DNA from: Paenibacillus chondroitinus NBRC 15376
Lineage (GTDB): Bacteria > Bacillota > Bacilli > Paenibacillales > NBRC-103111
Length of the DNA: 64,000 bases
Direction: 5' to 3'
Assembly: GCF_004000765.1 (NCBI RefSeq)
Contig: NZ_BILW01000004.1
Coordinates: forward strand, 124,001-188,000
The notes under the pieces were generated by a model. It had not been told where the DNA came from. It saw only the letters and a list, made by a program, of their open reading frames with translations, and did not search any database. How positions within the stretch are numbered: the first letter of the stretch is position 1; each line of letters opens with the position of its first letter. Below, piece by piece: positions 53,003 through 62,860 of this stretch. The translations under genes were made by a program, and so were the position numbers.

Positions 53003-54496
53003 ATGAAAATTCCTGCATTTTGTTTCATGTTGCTGATTTCTGTGATGCTGCTGCCTACTACGGCATTGGGGGCGGAAGCGTCTAATGCGATTAAGCTTTT
53101 TATGAATGAGAAAAGATTGGTTTCGAGTGAAGTTCAACCTCGCATTGTTAGTGGAAATACAATTGTACCCGTGCGCATTATTGTTGAAGAAATTGGCGCG
53201 AAGGTAACTTGGGATGAAGCCACGAGCAAAGTAACCATCGTCAAAGACGATGTGAACATTCAATTGACGATCAACAGCAAAACAGCGCTGATTAAAGGCA
53301 AAAAGGAAGTCATGGAGGTTGCTCCGATCATTGATAAAGGCAATACGATGCTGCCGCTCCGTTTCATTGGACAGCAAATGGGTATTGAATTTACATGGGA
53401 CGCATCCACTTCTTCCGTACATATGTTCAAAAAAGACGATAGCGATTCCAAGCCAGTAACAGGTCCGGTTGATGTCGTAGATGGCAACACGCCAACAACG
53501 CCGCCGCCAACAACACCTACCAATCCAACAACACCAACAAATCCAGTCAAACCAGGAGACGGTACAGAGACTGGGAGTGGTACTGGCACTGGCACTGGCA
53601 CTGGGTCCAACATACCGGATCCGAATGTCCATCTGGTGCAATCTATCGTGTTGACCGATAAGGAGCTAACGGTAACGGCCAAAGACGGCACGCTTGTACC
53701 GACATCCATGAAATTAGCCAATCCCAATCGGATTGTATTGGATTTCCCTAACACAGTGTTAGATGAGCCTCTCAAGAAACTGCTGGTCAAAAATGCGGGA
53801 GAGCTGAGTTCGAAGCATCCGCTGGTCGAGAAAGTTCGTTTTTCCAATTTTAACGATAATCCGGCTACAGTAAGAGTCATTCTGGATTTGAAAAGTACTG
53901 CTGATTATAAGGTTCAGCCTACCAAACTGCCTAATCAGTGGAAAGCGACAATTGCCGAACATCAGTTAACTGTCGTAATTGATGCGGGGCACGGCGACAA
54001 TGATCCTGGCGCATTATCCATAACTGGCAGACATGAGAAGGATTTTACACTGTCTATGGCGAAGAAAGTAGAGCAGCTTCTCCTTCAGGACAAGCGTCTT
54101 AATGTTTTGATGACTCGTTCTGACGATACGTTCATACCGCTGGATGACCGGGTATCCTTTGCCAATAACATTCAGTCGGACCTTTTCTTATCTATTCACG
54201 GTAACAGTGCCAAGGCTACGGTATCCGGTACAGAAACGTATTACAACCGACCGGAAAGCGCAGCTTTTGCGAATGTCATTCACAAATATGCGATTCCGGC
54301 AACAGGGTTTCCTGATCGCAAAGTACGCGAAGCTGATTTTAGAGTCATCACGAAAACGACCATGCCGGCTGTTCTGCTGGAAGTGGGGTATTTGTCTAAT
54401 AAGAACGATGAAAGTGCGATGTACAAGGATGCGTTCCAAGACAAATTAGCCTCTGCTCTCGTTGCTGCTATCAAAGAATACTTGAACCTCAAATAG
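53003..54496 (+). CDS. N-acetylmuramoyl-L-alanine amidase (Amidase_3) with stalk-protein N-terminal domain
   Basis: 497 residues; of two adjacent ATG codons, 53003 is better spaced from gaggtg. Signal peptide (residues 1-23), copper-amine-oxidase-like N-terminal domain (about 30-145, VPVRIIVEEIGAKVTWD and LPLRFIGQQMGIEFTWD repeats), Pro/Thr then Gly/Thr linker (about 150-205), an AMIN domain (about 215-315), and a C-terminal Amidase_3 with zinc ligands in VVIDAGHGDNDPGA, a Glu after GRHEKDF, and FLSIHGNSA, plus catalytic EVGYLSN. It cleaves the stem peptide from MurNAc at the cell surface. Confidence 0.93.
   Translation: MKIPAFCFMLLISVMLLPTTALGAEASNAIKLFMNEKRLVSSEVQPRIVSGNTIVPVRIIVEEIGAKVTWDEATSKVTIVKDDVNIQLTINSKTALIKGKKEVMEVAPIIDKGNTMLPLRFIGQQMGIEFTWDASTSSVHMFKKDDSDSKPVTGPVDVVDGNTPTTPPPTTPTNPTTPTNPVKPGDGTETGSGTGTGTGTGSNIPDPNVHLVQSIVLTDKELTVTAKDGTLVPTSMKLANPNRIVLDFPNTVLDEPLKKLLVKNAGELSSKHPLVEKVRFSNFNDNPATVRVILDLKSTADYKVQPTKLPNQWKATIAEHQLTVVIDAGHGDNDPGALSITGRHEKDFTLSMAKKVEQLLLQDKRLNVLMTRSDDTFIPLDDRVSFANNIQSDLFLSIHGNSAKATVSGTETYYNRPESAAFANVIHKYAIPATGFPDRKVREADFRVITKTTMPAVLLEVGYLSNKNDESAMYKDAFQDKLASALVAAIKEYLNLK
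53582..53605 (+). repeat. Six-base tandem repeat in the amidase linker
   Basis: ACTGGC is repeated three times and followed by ACTGGG; it encodes Thr-Gly pairs. Likely length-variable but in frame. Confidence 0.85.
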
Positions 54497-54564
54497 GAGG
54501 TAAAAACTCTAATTTTAGGCTACGATGCTAGTTTTGCTATGCAAAACGCGAAGGAGTGTGTGAA

Positions 54565-55155
54565 ATGACCCAAACAAGACGCTTTATTCAAGGGGCACTT
54601 CTTGTGAGTGCCATTACATTGTCTATAACTGCCTGCGGTCAAAAAAATCAGTTGGTTAGCGGTTCTGCACCGCAGACATCAACAAACCCAATCTCAACGT
54701 CAACGGTTCAAAGTCCTGCGCCAACAGTTGCGGCGACTCCGACACCGGAACCTGAGCTCCACAAAAAGATCAAGGCTTACTATAGCGATCAAGATGAAAT
54801 GAAGCTTATAGAGAAAGAAGTTACGATCACTTACAAAAAGGATGCAGATGTGTATGGCGCAGCCTTGAACGCACTTAAGAAGAGCGATGATCCTAAAGCC
54901 ATTCCTTTATTTGACGACTTAAAGTTTACAAGTTCAGCCTTTGATAAAACCAAAGGGGAATTGAAAGTGGACCTCACGTTTGGTCCCAAAACGCAATTGG
55001 GCGCCCCTGGGGAAGAAATGTTTTTGCAAGCCCTGAAGAAAACGGTTTTTCAATTTCCGGAAGTGAAAGCTTTATACGTCCTGAAGGATGGCAAACAAGT
55101 AGACAGCTTAATGGGGCATCTGGAGCTTCCCTACCCAATCAAACGACCTAATTAA
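54565..55155 (+). CDS. GerM-domain lipoprotein
   Basis: 196 residues from ATG 54565, nine bases after aaggag; a GTG nine bases upstream is less likely. Lipoprotein signal ending SITACG, a Ser/Thr/Pro-rich linker (about 25-65), and one GerM (sporulation/spore germination) domain, about residues 68-190: KAYYSDQDEMKLIEKEV, ALNALKKSDDPKAIPLF, GELKVDLTFG and FPEVKALYVLKDGKQVD. GerM domains occur in envelope proteins of spore formers. Between the amidase and the SLH protein, it fits an envelope role. Confidence 0.85.
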   Translation: MTQTRRFIQGALLVSAITLSITACGQKNQLVSGSAPQTSTNPISTSTVQSPAPTVAATPTPEPELHKKIKAYYSDQDEMKLIEKEVTITYKKDADVYGAALNALKKSDDPKAIPLFDDLKFTSSAFDKTKGELKVDLTFGPKTQLGAPGEEMFLQALKKTVFQFPEVKALYVLKDGKQVDSLMGHLELPYPIKRPN

Positions 55156-55183
55156 ATGGAAGAGCAGAGGAGTTAATTTAGAG

Positions 55184-57898
55184 ATGAGAAATAAGAAGTT
55201 GGCAAGCGCAATCTTAAGTTCATTAATTGTAACAAGTTTAGCTGGAACACCGGTTCTTGCCGCTGACTCCACGAGTGGAACGTCCAAAAATAGCGTGAAA
55301 CTTTCGTTCCCGGATGTAAAATCTGATTATTGGGGAATTCGCCATATTTCGAAATTGGCTCTCGAAGGAATCATCGAAGGTTATGAAGATGGTGCCTACC
55401 GCGCTGAAAACTCGGTTTCCCAACAGGACGTACTGATTATGGCAGTCCGCATGATGGGGTTGCAGGATGAAGTCAATAACATGACATCTACAACTGTATT
55501 CCCTGATTTTATGCTTGTTGATAGTTATGCGAGGAACTATGTAGCTGTCGCGCTTCAAAAAGGTTTAATTACGAACGAAGAAGAGAAAGAGCGAAGCTCG
55601 AGCGATAAGTCCAAAGAAAATTGGGGACAACGTAAGGCAACAAGAGAATGGGTAGCAGAAATCGTTATTCGTGCGATCGGCAAAGGCGCTTTCGCCCAAA
55701 GCTTATCCGAAACGCAAACGACATTTAACGATAACAGCTCCATCAGCGCTACATCACTTGGATATGTAAATGCTGCGGTTGCGTTGAAAGTTGTTGATGG
55801 TTTTGAAGACGGGACCTTCCAGCCGAAAGGCGCAGTAACCCGCGCTCAGATGGCTGCCTTCTTAAGCCGCTCGCAGAAAGAATTGACATCTTTGCCTGCG
55901 CATGCGAAAAAAGGATATTTGACCACCCTCACAAGCGGCACAATTGGTCTAATGGACAAAGAGGGCAATACAAGTACATATAAGATCTCACCAAACACTG
56001 TTTTCTACGGAAACAAAAACGATACGGCAATTGACCCGAAAGAACTTCAAGAAACTTATGAAGTTTCAATCGTTGAAGTAAACGGCGTTGCTTACTATGT
56101 TGAAATCATTAAAGACGAATTGCAGATGGACATCAAAGAGGGCAAATTGCTCAAATTAAACATGAGCACGATGAAAGCTACATTGGATGATTTTGAAAGC
56201 TATGATTTGGCGTCGGATGTGGCCGTAACGGATACGGAAGGTCGCGGACTCAGTCTTGGGGACATTGTAACCGGCAGTACCATTCAATTGCGCAAAAGCA
56301 AAATTGTCAACACGGACAAATACACGTCTATCATCGTCAAACAAGTGCCAGTTAACAAAACGGCAAATGGGGCGATCCAAAACCTGAACAAGGACGCGGC
56401 ACAAATTACGCTGCTGGATACGGAGTCAGGTCAACCTGAATCATACAGTTTCTCTTCTGCTTTAATTATTACTTCTACGGATAACAGCTTGGCGGATCTG
56501 AATTCTCTGCACATTGGCGATGTCGTCGAATATACGATTAAGAACAGTGAAGTAGTGAAAATTTCTGTTAAAAAGCAAGCGGATGTCGGTGTAAGTATTG
56601 AGGGGACTTTTAAGGAGTTTTCTGAAGATAAATCGACTTTATTGATTAATAAAACGACGGGTAAACCTGTTGATGCGTATGAATTGTCTGAGAATGTGAA
56701 AGTCGTGATCAATGGATTAACGAACGCAAGTATTTACGATCTTGCTGCTGGCGATCAGTTGAAGCTGGAAGTTCTCAATAATAAAGTAACGTTGATTACA
56801 GTCGCAAATCGCTCTATTGAAAATTTATATTTTGCTAAAATAGTTGGCTATGATCAAAATTTGAAGCTACTTTCGGTTATCGATAACAAAGGTGAGCCGC
56901 ATGCGTATATTTTGACGGATAGCGTGTCGATTTCATATGCAGGTATGAAGCTTCCTTTATCTAACTTTAGCGGTACATTTACAGTAGGAAAATATGTAGA
57001 TTTGCTGGTTGCACAGAAAAAGGTTACACAAGTTCAGATGTCTACACAGCTAAACGGACAAATCACGCAATTAAACCTGCAAACGAATGATATTACGCTA
57101 AAAACAGACAGCGGTCAAAGCTTGTCATTTAAGCTGCAGTATGCACCTGTTGTTGAACTGGCGAATAAGCCAAATAGTACGCTTTCGGATCTAAAAGTAG
57201 GAGACACAATCTCCCTACAAATTAGCTTCGACCAAAGTATCGTGACTAAAATTACAACCAGTAAAACAGCTATGTACAAAACGGTGATTACAAATGTAAA
57301 TTCCAAGCAAATTACCGTGTCGGATGAATCGAATTCGCAGTATGTCATCTCGCTCGACGGTGTACCGATTGTGAAACCGGATCAAAGCACAGGTTCGATC
57401 AATGACTTTGTATTAGATGATTATGTGAAGCTTTCATTCAATGGTTCAAAAGTTGTCAGAGCTGAGATTTCAACTCCTGTAATCGGCAAAGTAACAGCTG
57501 TGAATGCGGCAAGCTCCTCGTTGACGGTTCAAGACTTTACCGGGAAAAGCCAAGTCATCAATGCAGGTACCAATTTCGGAGTGAAGCTGAACGGCGGATC
57601 GGATTATAATTTCGCTTCCATTAAAGTGGGCGATCGTGTTCAAGTCATGAAAGATGCAAGCGATAAGCTCATCATTCAAGTGGCTGCTACTGCAAAACGA
57701 GAAGTTGATAACTACAGCTCAGTTGTTAATCAGATGTATTTGAAATCAACATCTGCTGGAGATAAGACTTCTTACAGCCTTTACCCAAGAGCTTATTATC
57801 ATAAAGGAACAGACATAGTGGGTCCATCTTCATTCGTATCCGGTGATATTATCACGATCTATGTGCTGGATAATAAAATTGTTGAGATTGAGAAGTAA
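55184..57898 (+). CDS. Large SLH-domain surface protein
   Basis: 904 residues from ATG 55184 behind agaggag. Signal peptide (about 1-27), then three SLH domains within about residues 40-235 (FPDVKSDYWGIRHISKLALEG, TVFPDFMLVDSYARNYVAVA, GYVNAAVALKVVDGFEDGTF with QPKGAVTRAQMAAF), which anchor proteins to pyruvylated wall polymers. From 240 to 904 it is a string of small beta-rich units with recurring elements such as LKVGDTISLQ, IKVGDRVQVM, LAAGDQLKLE and LHIGDVVEYT, suggesting about eight to ten OB- or RegX-like repeats. No enzyme motif seen. Possibly a stalk or S-layer-associated adhesin. Confidence 0.85.
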   Translation: MRNKKLASAILSSLIVTSLAGTPVLAADSTSGTSKNSVKLSFPDVKSDYWGIRHISKLALEGIIEGYEDGAYRAENSVSQQDVLIMAVRMMGLQDEVNNMTSTTVFPDFMLVDSYARNYVAVALQKGLITNEEEKERSSSDKSKENWGQRKATREWVAEIVIRAIGKGAFAQSLSETQTTFNDNSSISATSLGYVNAAVALKVVDGFEDGTFQPKGAVTRAQMAAFLSRSQKELTSLPAHAKKGYLTTLTSGTIGLMDKEGNTSTYKISPNTVFYGNKNDTAIDPKELQETYEVSIVEVNGVAYYVEIIKDELQMDIKEGKLLKLNMSTMKATLDDFESYDLASDVAVTDTEGRGLSLGDIVTGSTIQLRKSKIVNTDKYTSIIVKQVPVNKTANGAIQNLNKDAAQITLLDTESGQPESYSFSSALIITSTDNSLADLNSLHIGDVVEYTIKNSEVVKISVKKQADVGVSIEGTFKEFSEDKSTLLINKTTGKPVDAYELSENVKVVINGLTNASIYDLAAGDQLKLEVLNNKVTLITVANRSIENLYFAKIVGYDQNLKLLSVIDNKGEPHAYILTDSVSISYAGMKLPLSNFSGTFTVGKYVDLLVAQKKVTQVQMSTQLNGQITQLNLQTNDITLKTDSGQSLSFKLQYAPVVELANKPNSTLSDLKVGDTISLQISFDQSIVTKITTSKTAMYKTVITNVNSKQITVSDESNSQYVISLDGVPIVKPDQSTGSINDFVLDDYVKLSFNGSKVVRAEISTPVIGKVTAVNAASSSLTVQDFTGKSQVINAGTNFGVKLNGGSDYNFASIKVGDRVQVMKDASDKLIIQVAATAKREVDNYSSVVNQMYLKSTSAGDKTSYSLYPRAYYHKGTDIVGPSSFVSGDIITIYVLDNKIVEIEK

Positions 57899-57923
57899 GA
57901 ATTGAACAAAATAATCGTCACAT

Positions 57924-57969
57924 CCGTCTGTATTGTAGGAGCTAGTCTCCTGCTGCAGGCGGTTTTTTT
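57924..57969 (+). terminator. Terminator after the SLH gene
   Basis: CCGTCTGTA / TGCAGGCGG outer stem and AGGAG / CTCCT inner stem, then seven T. Confidence 0.85.
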
Positions 57970-58093
57970 ATGATTTTTAAAATAAATATGGCAATTTTTT
58001 AGAAAATGTTCGCATTTTGACGCTCACAAGCATTGATTCTAACGTCACAATTCGCTAAACTGAAGAATATTACGACCCTAAGGAAGCAAAGAC

Positions 58094-58765
58094 ATGACGC
58101 AGAAGTTAGTAAGGCATATTTTGGATACGATTGGTGAACTATTTCCGGATGCACATTGCGAGCTGCGTCACAGTAATCCTTTTGAATTAACGATTGCTGT
58201 TTTGCTATCCGCGCAATGCACTGATGAAACCGTAAATAAGGTGACATTGGATTTATTTCAGAAATATAAGCGCCCCGAAGATTACTTGGCCGTTTCATTG
58301 GAGGAACTGGAGCAAGACATCAGACGGATTGGATTATTTCGAAATAAAGCGAGCAATATTCAAAAACTGTGCCGGTTATTACTGGACAAGTTTGATGGTG
58401 AGATCCCAGAGAAGCACGAACACTTAGTCGAGCTGCCTGGTGTAGGCCGAAAGACGGCAAACGTCGTTGTCTCCAATGCTTTTGGAGTACCTGCCATTGC
58501 CGTTGACACTCACGTAGAGCGCGTATCCAAGCGACTGGGATTGGCGGGCATCGATGATTCGGTGCTTGAGGTAGAAAAGAAGCTGATGAAGAAGGTTCCA
58601 CGAGAAGAGTGGACACAAACCCATCATCGCCTGATCTTTTTTGGCCGTTATCATTGTAAAGCGCAGAACCCGAAATGCGAGGTATGTCCTCTCTTGGATA
58701 ACTGTCGCGAGGGTAAGAAACGTATGAAACCAAGCTCAACTAGGAAAACTATTACAAACAAATGA
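58094..58765 (+). CDS. nth: Endonuclease III
   Basis: DNA glycosylase/AP lyase for oxidised pyrimidines. 223 residues from ATG 58094 behind aggaag. HhH motif LPGVGRKTANVV with the catalytic lysine (near 121), the catalytic Asp in AIAVDTHVERVSKRLG, and the C-terminal 4Fe-4S signature CKAQNPKCEVCPLLDNC. In Bacillus nth follows dnaD; here it sits between the SLH gene and a small unknown gene. Confidence 0.96.
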   Translation: MTQKLVRHILDTIGELFPDAHCELRHSNPFELTIAVLLSAQCTDETVNKVTLDLFQKYKRPEDYLAVSLEELEQDIRRIGLFRNKASNIQKLCRLLLDKFDGEIPEKHEHLVELPGVGRKTANVVVSNAFGVPAIAVDTHVERVSKRLGLAGIDDSVLEVEKKLMKKVPREEWTQTHHRLIFFGRYHCKAQNPKCEVCPLLDNCREGKKRMKPSSTRKTITNK

Positions 58766-58790
58766 TATGCAGACAAAGGATGGGATTTAA

Positions 58791-59066
58791 ATGAAATGCA
58801 TCGCCGTATATACCAATAGCTTTGAACAATTCTCTGATATTTTCGAACAAGTGATTAATACTCCATTAGCCGATAATGAGGAAAAAGTCATTGAAGGCAT
58901 TACAGTCAGTGAATCAGGTGAAGTTCCTCAGAATTACATAGACAAGATGAAAACAAAAACTGAGGTTGTTGTGATGAAAGTTAAAGAATCGGATATTACG
59001 ATTTTGCAGCATCGCGATGTTTTTGAAATTTTCTTGCCTGAAAAAGAAAAAGTGGTTATGTCCTAA
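58791..59066 (+). CDS. Small conserved protein of unknown function
   Basis: 91 residues from ATG 58791, no strong site (aaaggatgggattta). Begins MKCIAVYTNSFEQFSDIFEQ, soluble, acidic-rich C-terminus (FEIFLPEKEKVVM), no recognised domain. The good codon pattern, the terminator at its end, and its place 25 bases after nth support a real gene cotranscribed with nth. Function not assigned. Confidence 0.7.
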   Translation: MKCIAVYTNSFEQFSDIFEQVINTPLADNEEKVIEGITVSESGEVPQNYIDKMKTKTEVVVMKVKESDITILQHRDVFEIFLPEKEKVVMS

Positions 59067-59072
59067 AAAATT

Positions 59073-59097
59073 AAATCTCCCTCTGGGAGATTTTTTT
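59073..59097 (+). terminator. Terminator after the small unknown gene
   Basis: AAATCTCCC / GGGAGATTT with a three-base loop, followed by T residues. Confidence 0.9.
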
Positions 59098-59158
59098 CTG
59101 TATCCTCATAGATATAAGATTGGATAGAAGACCGGTAAATAAGGAGCGGAACGGACGA

Positions 59159-62100
59159 ATGACGCAAGCAATCGATACAAACATCTCGGTCATGCCGGAT
59201 GCAATCAAGAAGATGCAGGTAAGTCTGCAAACAACAGGAGATCTGGATAATGCTGGCAAGCTGGGGCAACTGCTGGCGAAGATTGATTCAGGCAGAATGA
59301 ACATCGCTTTCTGCGGCCATTTTTCAGCGGGGAAATCAACCTTAATTAACCAGTTATGCGGGCATCCGCTGCTGCCGTCCTCCCCGATACCAACGAGTGC
59401 TAATATCGTGAGTATCCGCAATGGGGCACCTGGCGCTCATGTTACACATCGACATGGAAGCCTCCAAGGGAAGACGAATACGATTCCGCTCGATGAGCTT
59501 GAAGCTTATTGTGTGAATGGTACAGATATTGAAACAGTAGAAATATCTTATCCCATTGCTTTTCTGGGTGAACATACAGCGCTGTTAGACACGCCAGGGA
59601 TTGATTCGACGGACGATGCCCACCATAAATCTACGGAGTCTGCGCTGCACTTGGCGGATGTCGTGTTTTATGTGATGGATTACAATCATGTACAATCCGA
59701 AGTGAATCTTGCGTTTACGAAGAAAATGAAGGAGTGGGGCAAACCGCTCTATCTCATTGTCAATATGATCGATAAGCACAAAGAATGGGAACTGCCATTT
59801 TCGCAGTATCAAGAGGGGACGAAACAAGCCTTTTTGAATTGGGGTATCGTGCCGGATGATCTACTCTTTGTTACCATGAAAGAGCCGAACCATCCTCATA
59901 ATGAGTATGGGAAGCTGCAATGGTTATTAAGCCGCTTGATTGAGCGTGGCGACGAGCTGCGCAGCTTCAGCATTGACGCCTCTGCACGCTATCTTGCCGA
60001 CGAACATGGCAAATGGCTGGCTGAGCAGCATGAGCCGCAGAAGGCTGAGCTTATGGAGCAAATCAGCCTGGAAGGTGATGTGCAGGAGGTCGAGGCGCTG
60101 GCGACTGCCAAGCAGCAGGAGCTGACGGTCTTGAAAGGACTGCCGGAAGCATTGACGGCACAGCTGCGTAAGGAAGTTGGCACAATCATTGAAAATGCCA
60201 ACATTACACCGGCCTTGACCCGCGATCAGGCTCATGCGTATTTAGAGAGCCGCAAGCCCGGGTTCAAGGTAGGGTTCTTCTCCAGAGCTGCACAGACGGC
60301 TCTGGAAACGGAGAAACGGCTCAACGCGTTTCAAGCGGATTTATCGGAGCAGGTGGAAGCACAGCTGGATTGGCATCTGCGGGACGCTTTGAAGAAAGCT
60401 GCGCAAAATCAAGGGCAGCATGACGCGGGTCTCTTGGCTCAGATTGAGGCTTTGCGCGTGGAAGTCACGCCAGAGTGGCTTGCAGCGCAAGTGAATGCTG
60501 GCGCCACATTCGGCGGCGAATACACGCTCAACTTCATGAAGCAAGTTGCGTCGGATATTAAACAGCAGTACCGCAAACAGTCGTTTGCGGTGATCGACCT
60601 GATCGCGGCTGCGGTTCGCGAGCACGGTGCTGTGGCCGCCGCTGCGCTTGCGGCCGAGCTGGAAGCGCTGGGCAGCCGCCTCGGCGCTGCCCGCGAACTG
60701 CGCCGCCTCGAGGAAGCCGAGGCGGCCGCAACGGCCCAGCTGCTGCGCATGGCGAGCTGGGCAAGGCCAGCTGCGCCGGCGCTGCCGGACGCGCAGCAGT
60801 ACACGCCCATGGAGGAGCAAGCAGCCGCCCCGCTGAGCGGGGGGCTGCATGTCACCTCCATGGATAAGATCCTGCAGGCCGCTGCGACAGCATCGGCGGC
60901 CGCAGGACCTTCAGCCGCTGCCCCTGTGGAGGCAGCGGCATCCGCGCCGACCGCGTTCACCTCAGGTGAACACGGTCGGCGCATGGAGCGCAAAGCCGCC
61001 GACTTGCTGGCGGCTTCGGACATCATCGACGGACTGCCGTCGATGCGGTCGATCGCGCGTGCCATGCGCGAGAAATCGGAACGTCTGCGTCAGCGGACGT
61101 TCACGATTGCGTTGTTCGGCGCATTCAGCGCCGGCAAGTCGTCTTTCGCCAATGCTTTGATTGGTGAAAGAGTGCTGCCGGTCTCGCCGAACCCAACGAC
61201 GGCGGCCATTAATAAGATCATGCCGCCGCAAGAGGGCTGGCCGCATGGTACGGCCAAGGTGAAGATGAAGAAAGCGGACGCGATTCTTCAGGACGTCCTA
61301 TATTCACTTGAAATTTTAGGCGTGCAAGCGAGCGATATGGCGTCCTCATTGAAACGTATAGGCGCTCTTTCCCCAGCTGACGTAACCGCCAAAGGAAAAC
61401 CGCATTATTCCTTCCTTAAAGCCGTCGAGAAAGGCTGGCAGCTGGCGCAGAATCATTTGGGCACGGAACTGAAAATCACCAAAGAGGAGTTTCCAAGCTA
61501 CGTCGCCGACGAGTCAAAGTCTTGTTTTGTTGAATTTATAGAATTATATTATTCGAATCCCTTGACGGAACAAGGCATTATTTTCGTTGATACACCTGGT
61601 GCAGATTCCATTAATGCTCGCCATACCGGCGTTGCTTTTAATTATATTAAAAATGCCGATGCCATTCTTTTCGTGACTTATTATAATCACGCGTTCTCGC
61701 AGGCGGACCGCGAGTTCCTTTTACAGCTTGGACGTGTCAAAGACAGCTTTGAAATGGATAAAATGTTCTTCATCGTGAATGCCGCCGATCTTGCAGCAAG
61801 CCCGGAAGAATTGCAGGGGGTAATGACCCATGTGGAAACAAATCTTCTGCAGCACGGTATCCGCAATCCGCGGATTTATCCGATATCCAGTTATTTAGCG
61901 GCAGAAGGGAAAATTACCGGCAACGAAGCGCTTGTCGCGCAGTCGGGCATCCGTCCGTTTGAAGGCGAGTTTGTGCAGTTTACCTTTAATGAACTGAGCG
62001 ATGTTGCGATACACTCAGCGAATCTGGAGCTGCACCGCGCGATTGCCACAATGCAGCAATGGCTCGAGAGTGCGCAAACAGGGGAAGAACAACGGAAGCA

Positions 62101-62848
62101 GCAGCTTAGGAAGCTGGAGCAGTCTGAGCGGGAGTGTGCTGAGCTGCTTGAGCGTACGCTTTTCGAAGCGGAACTCAAAGAATTGAAGAAAGAGATTCAG
62201 GAGCTTCTGTATTATGTGAAGCAGCGTACGATGTACCGGTTTGGTGAATTGTACAATTACGCCTTTAATCCTTCCACGTTCCGTGAGGAAGCCAGAGATC
62301 CGAAGCAGGCGCTCCAGTCGGCCTGGGGTGAGCTGTTGCGCATGATCGGTTATGATCTTTCGCAAGAAGTACTTGCAACGACGCTGCGGGTTGAGAATCG
62401 AATGAATCTGATATCCGGAAATCGTGTTAAACGTTGGGAAGAGCAGCTTCGCCAAGTTATGGATGGCTTCGAGAGCGGTTCATACGAATCCAACACATTT
62501 GTTACGCCTGAAATCAGCTCCAAAATGGAAGCGCCCGAGATCTCACTTAAATTGTTGCAAAGTCATTTCAAGAACCCGAAGCAATTTTTTGAAGGGGATG
62601 GCAAAAGCAAGCTGCGAGCAGATTTGGAAAATCGGATGACGGCTCCGGTCGCTCAGTTTGTTGAGCTTCAAACTGCAGAGCTTGAAGAGGCATATGCCAA
62701 TCAGCTCGAAAACTGGTTGCTGAAACAGAAAAATCAGCTGCTTGGGCAGCTGAATGAGCATGCCGAAGGGATGCGCGATGCCCTTGAAATGAAGATTGAT
62801 TTGAACGAACTAATATCCAAACAGCATCAATTAAAGTCGTTTGTTTAA
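59159..62848 (+). CDS. dynA: Double-headed dynamin-like GTPase (DynA / YpbR type)
   Basis: 1229 residues; the ATG at 59159 is used with aaggagcgg, a TTG 39 bases upstream is rejected. Two bacterial dynamin modules are fused. First GTPase (about residues 45-260): GHFSAGKSTLIN, DTPGIDSTDDA and NMIDKH. Second (about 650-900): GAFSAGKSSFANALIG, NPTTAAIN, DTPGADSIN and NAADLAAS. Between them a helical stalk and an Ala-rich, GC-rich linker (about 490-620). Family members tether and remodel membranes and help after phage or antibiotic damage. It stands alone between terminators. Confidence 0.94.
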   Translation: MTQAIDTNISVMPDAIKKMQVSLQTTGDLDNAGKLGQLLAKIDSGRMNIAFCGHFSAGKSTLINQLCGHPLLPSSPIPTSANIVSIRNGAPGAHVTHRHGSLQGKTNTIPLDELEAYCVNGTDIETVEISYPIAFLGEHTALLDTPGIDSTDDAHHKSTESALHLADVVFYVMDYNHVQSEVNLAFTKKMKEWGKPLYLIVNMIDKHKEWELPFSQYQEGTKQAFLNWGIVPDDLLFVTMKEPNHPHNEYGKLQWLLSRLIERGDELRSFSIDASARYLADEHGKWLAEQHEPQKAELMEQISLEGDVQEVEALATAKQQELTVLKGLPEALTAQLRKEVGTIIENANITPALTRDQAHAYLESRKPGFKVGFFSRAAQTALETEKRLNAFQADLSEQVEAQLDWHLRDALKKAAQNQGQHDAGLLAQIEALRVEVTPEWLAAQVNAGATFGGEYTLNFMKQVASDIKQQYRKQSFAVIDLIAAAVREHGAVAAAALAAELEALGSRLGAARELRRLEEAEAAATAQLLRMASWARPAAPALPDAQQYTPMEEQAAAPLSGGLHVTSMDKILQAAATASAAAGPSAAAPVEAAASAPTAFTSGEHGRRMERKAADLLAASDIIDGLPSMRSIARAMREKSERLRQRTFTIALFGAFSAGKSSFANALIGERVLPVSPNPTTAAINKIMPPQEGWPHGTAKVKMKKADAILQDVLYSLEILGVQASDMASSLKRIGALSPADVTAKGKPHYSFLKAVEKGWQLAQNHLGTELKITKEEFPSYVADESKSCFVEFIELYYSNPLTEQGIIFVDTPGADSINARHTGVAFNYIKNADAILFVTYYNHAFSQADREFLLQLGRVKDSFEMDKMFFIVNAADLAASPEELQGVMTHVETNLLQHGIRNPRIYPISSYLAAEGKITGNEALVAQSGIRPFEGEFVQFTFNELSDVAIHSANLELHRAIATMQQWLESAQTGEEQRKQQLRKLEQSERECAELLERTLFEAELKELKKEIQELLYYVKQRTMYRFGELYNYAFNPSTFREEARDPKQALQSAWGELLRMIGYDLSQEVLATTLRVENRMNLISGNRVKRWEEQLRQVMDGFESGSYESNTFVTPEISSKMEAPEISLKLLQSHFKNPKQFFEGDGKSKLRADLENRMTAPVAQFVELQTAELEEAYANQLENWLLKQKNQLLGQLNEHAEGMRDALEMKIDLNELISKQHQLKSFV

Positions 62849-62860
62849 CATTTAAACAAT

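Noticed and set aside
60439-61065. Antisense open frames in the GC-rich part of dynA
   Set aside because: High G+C removes stop codons in all frames; the sense frame carries continuous dynamin motifs on both sides.
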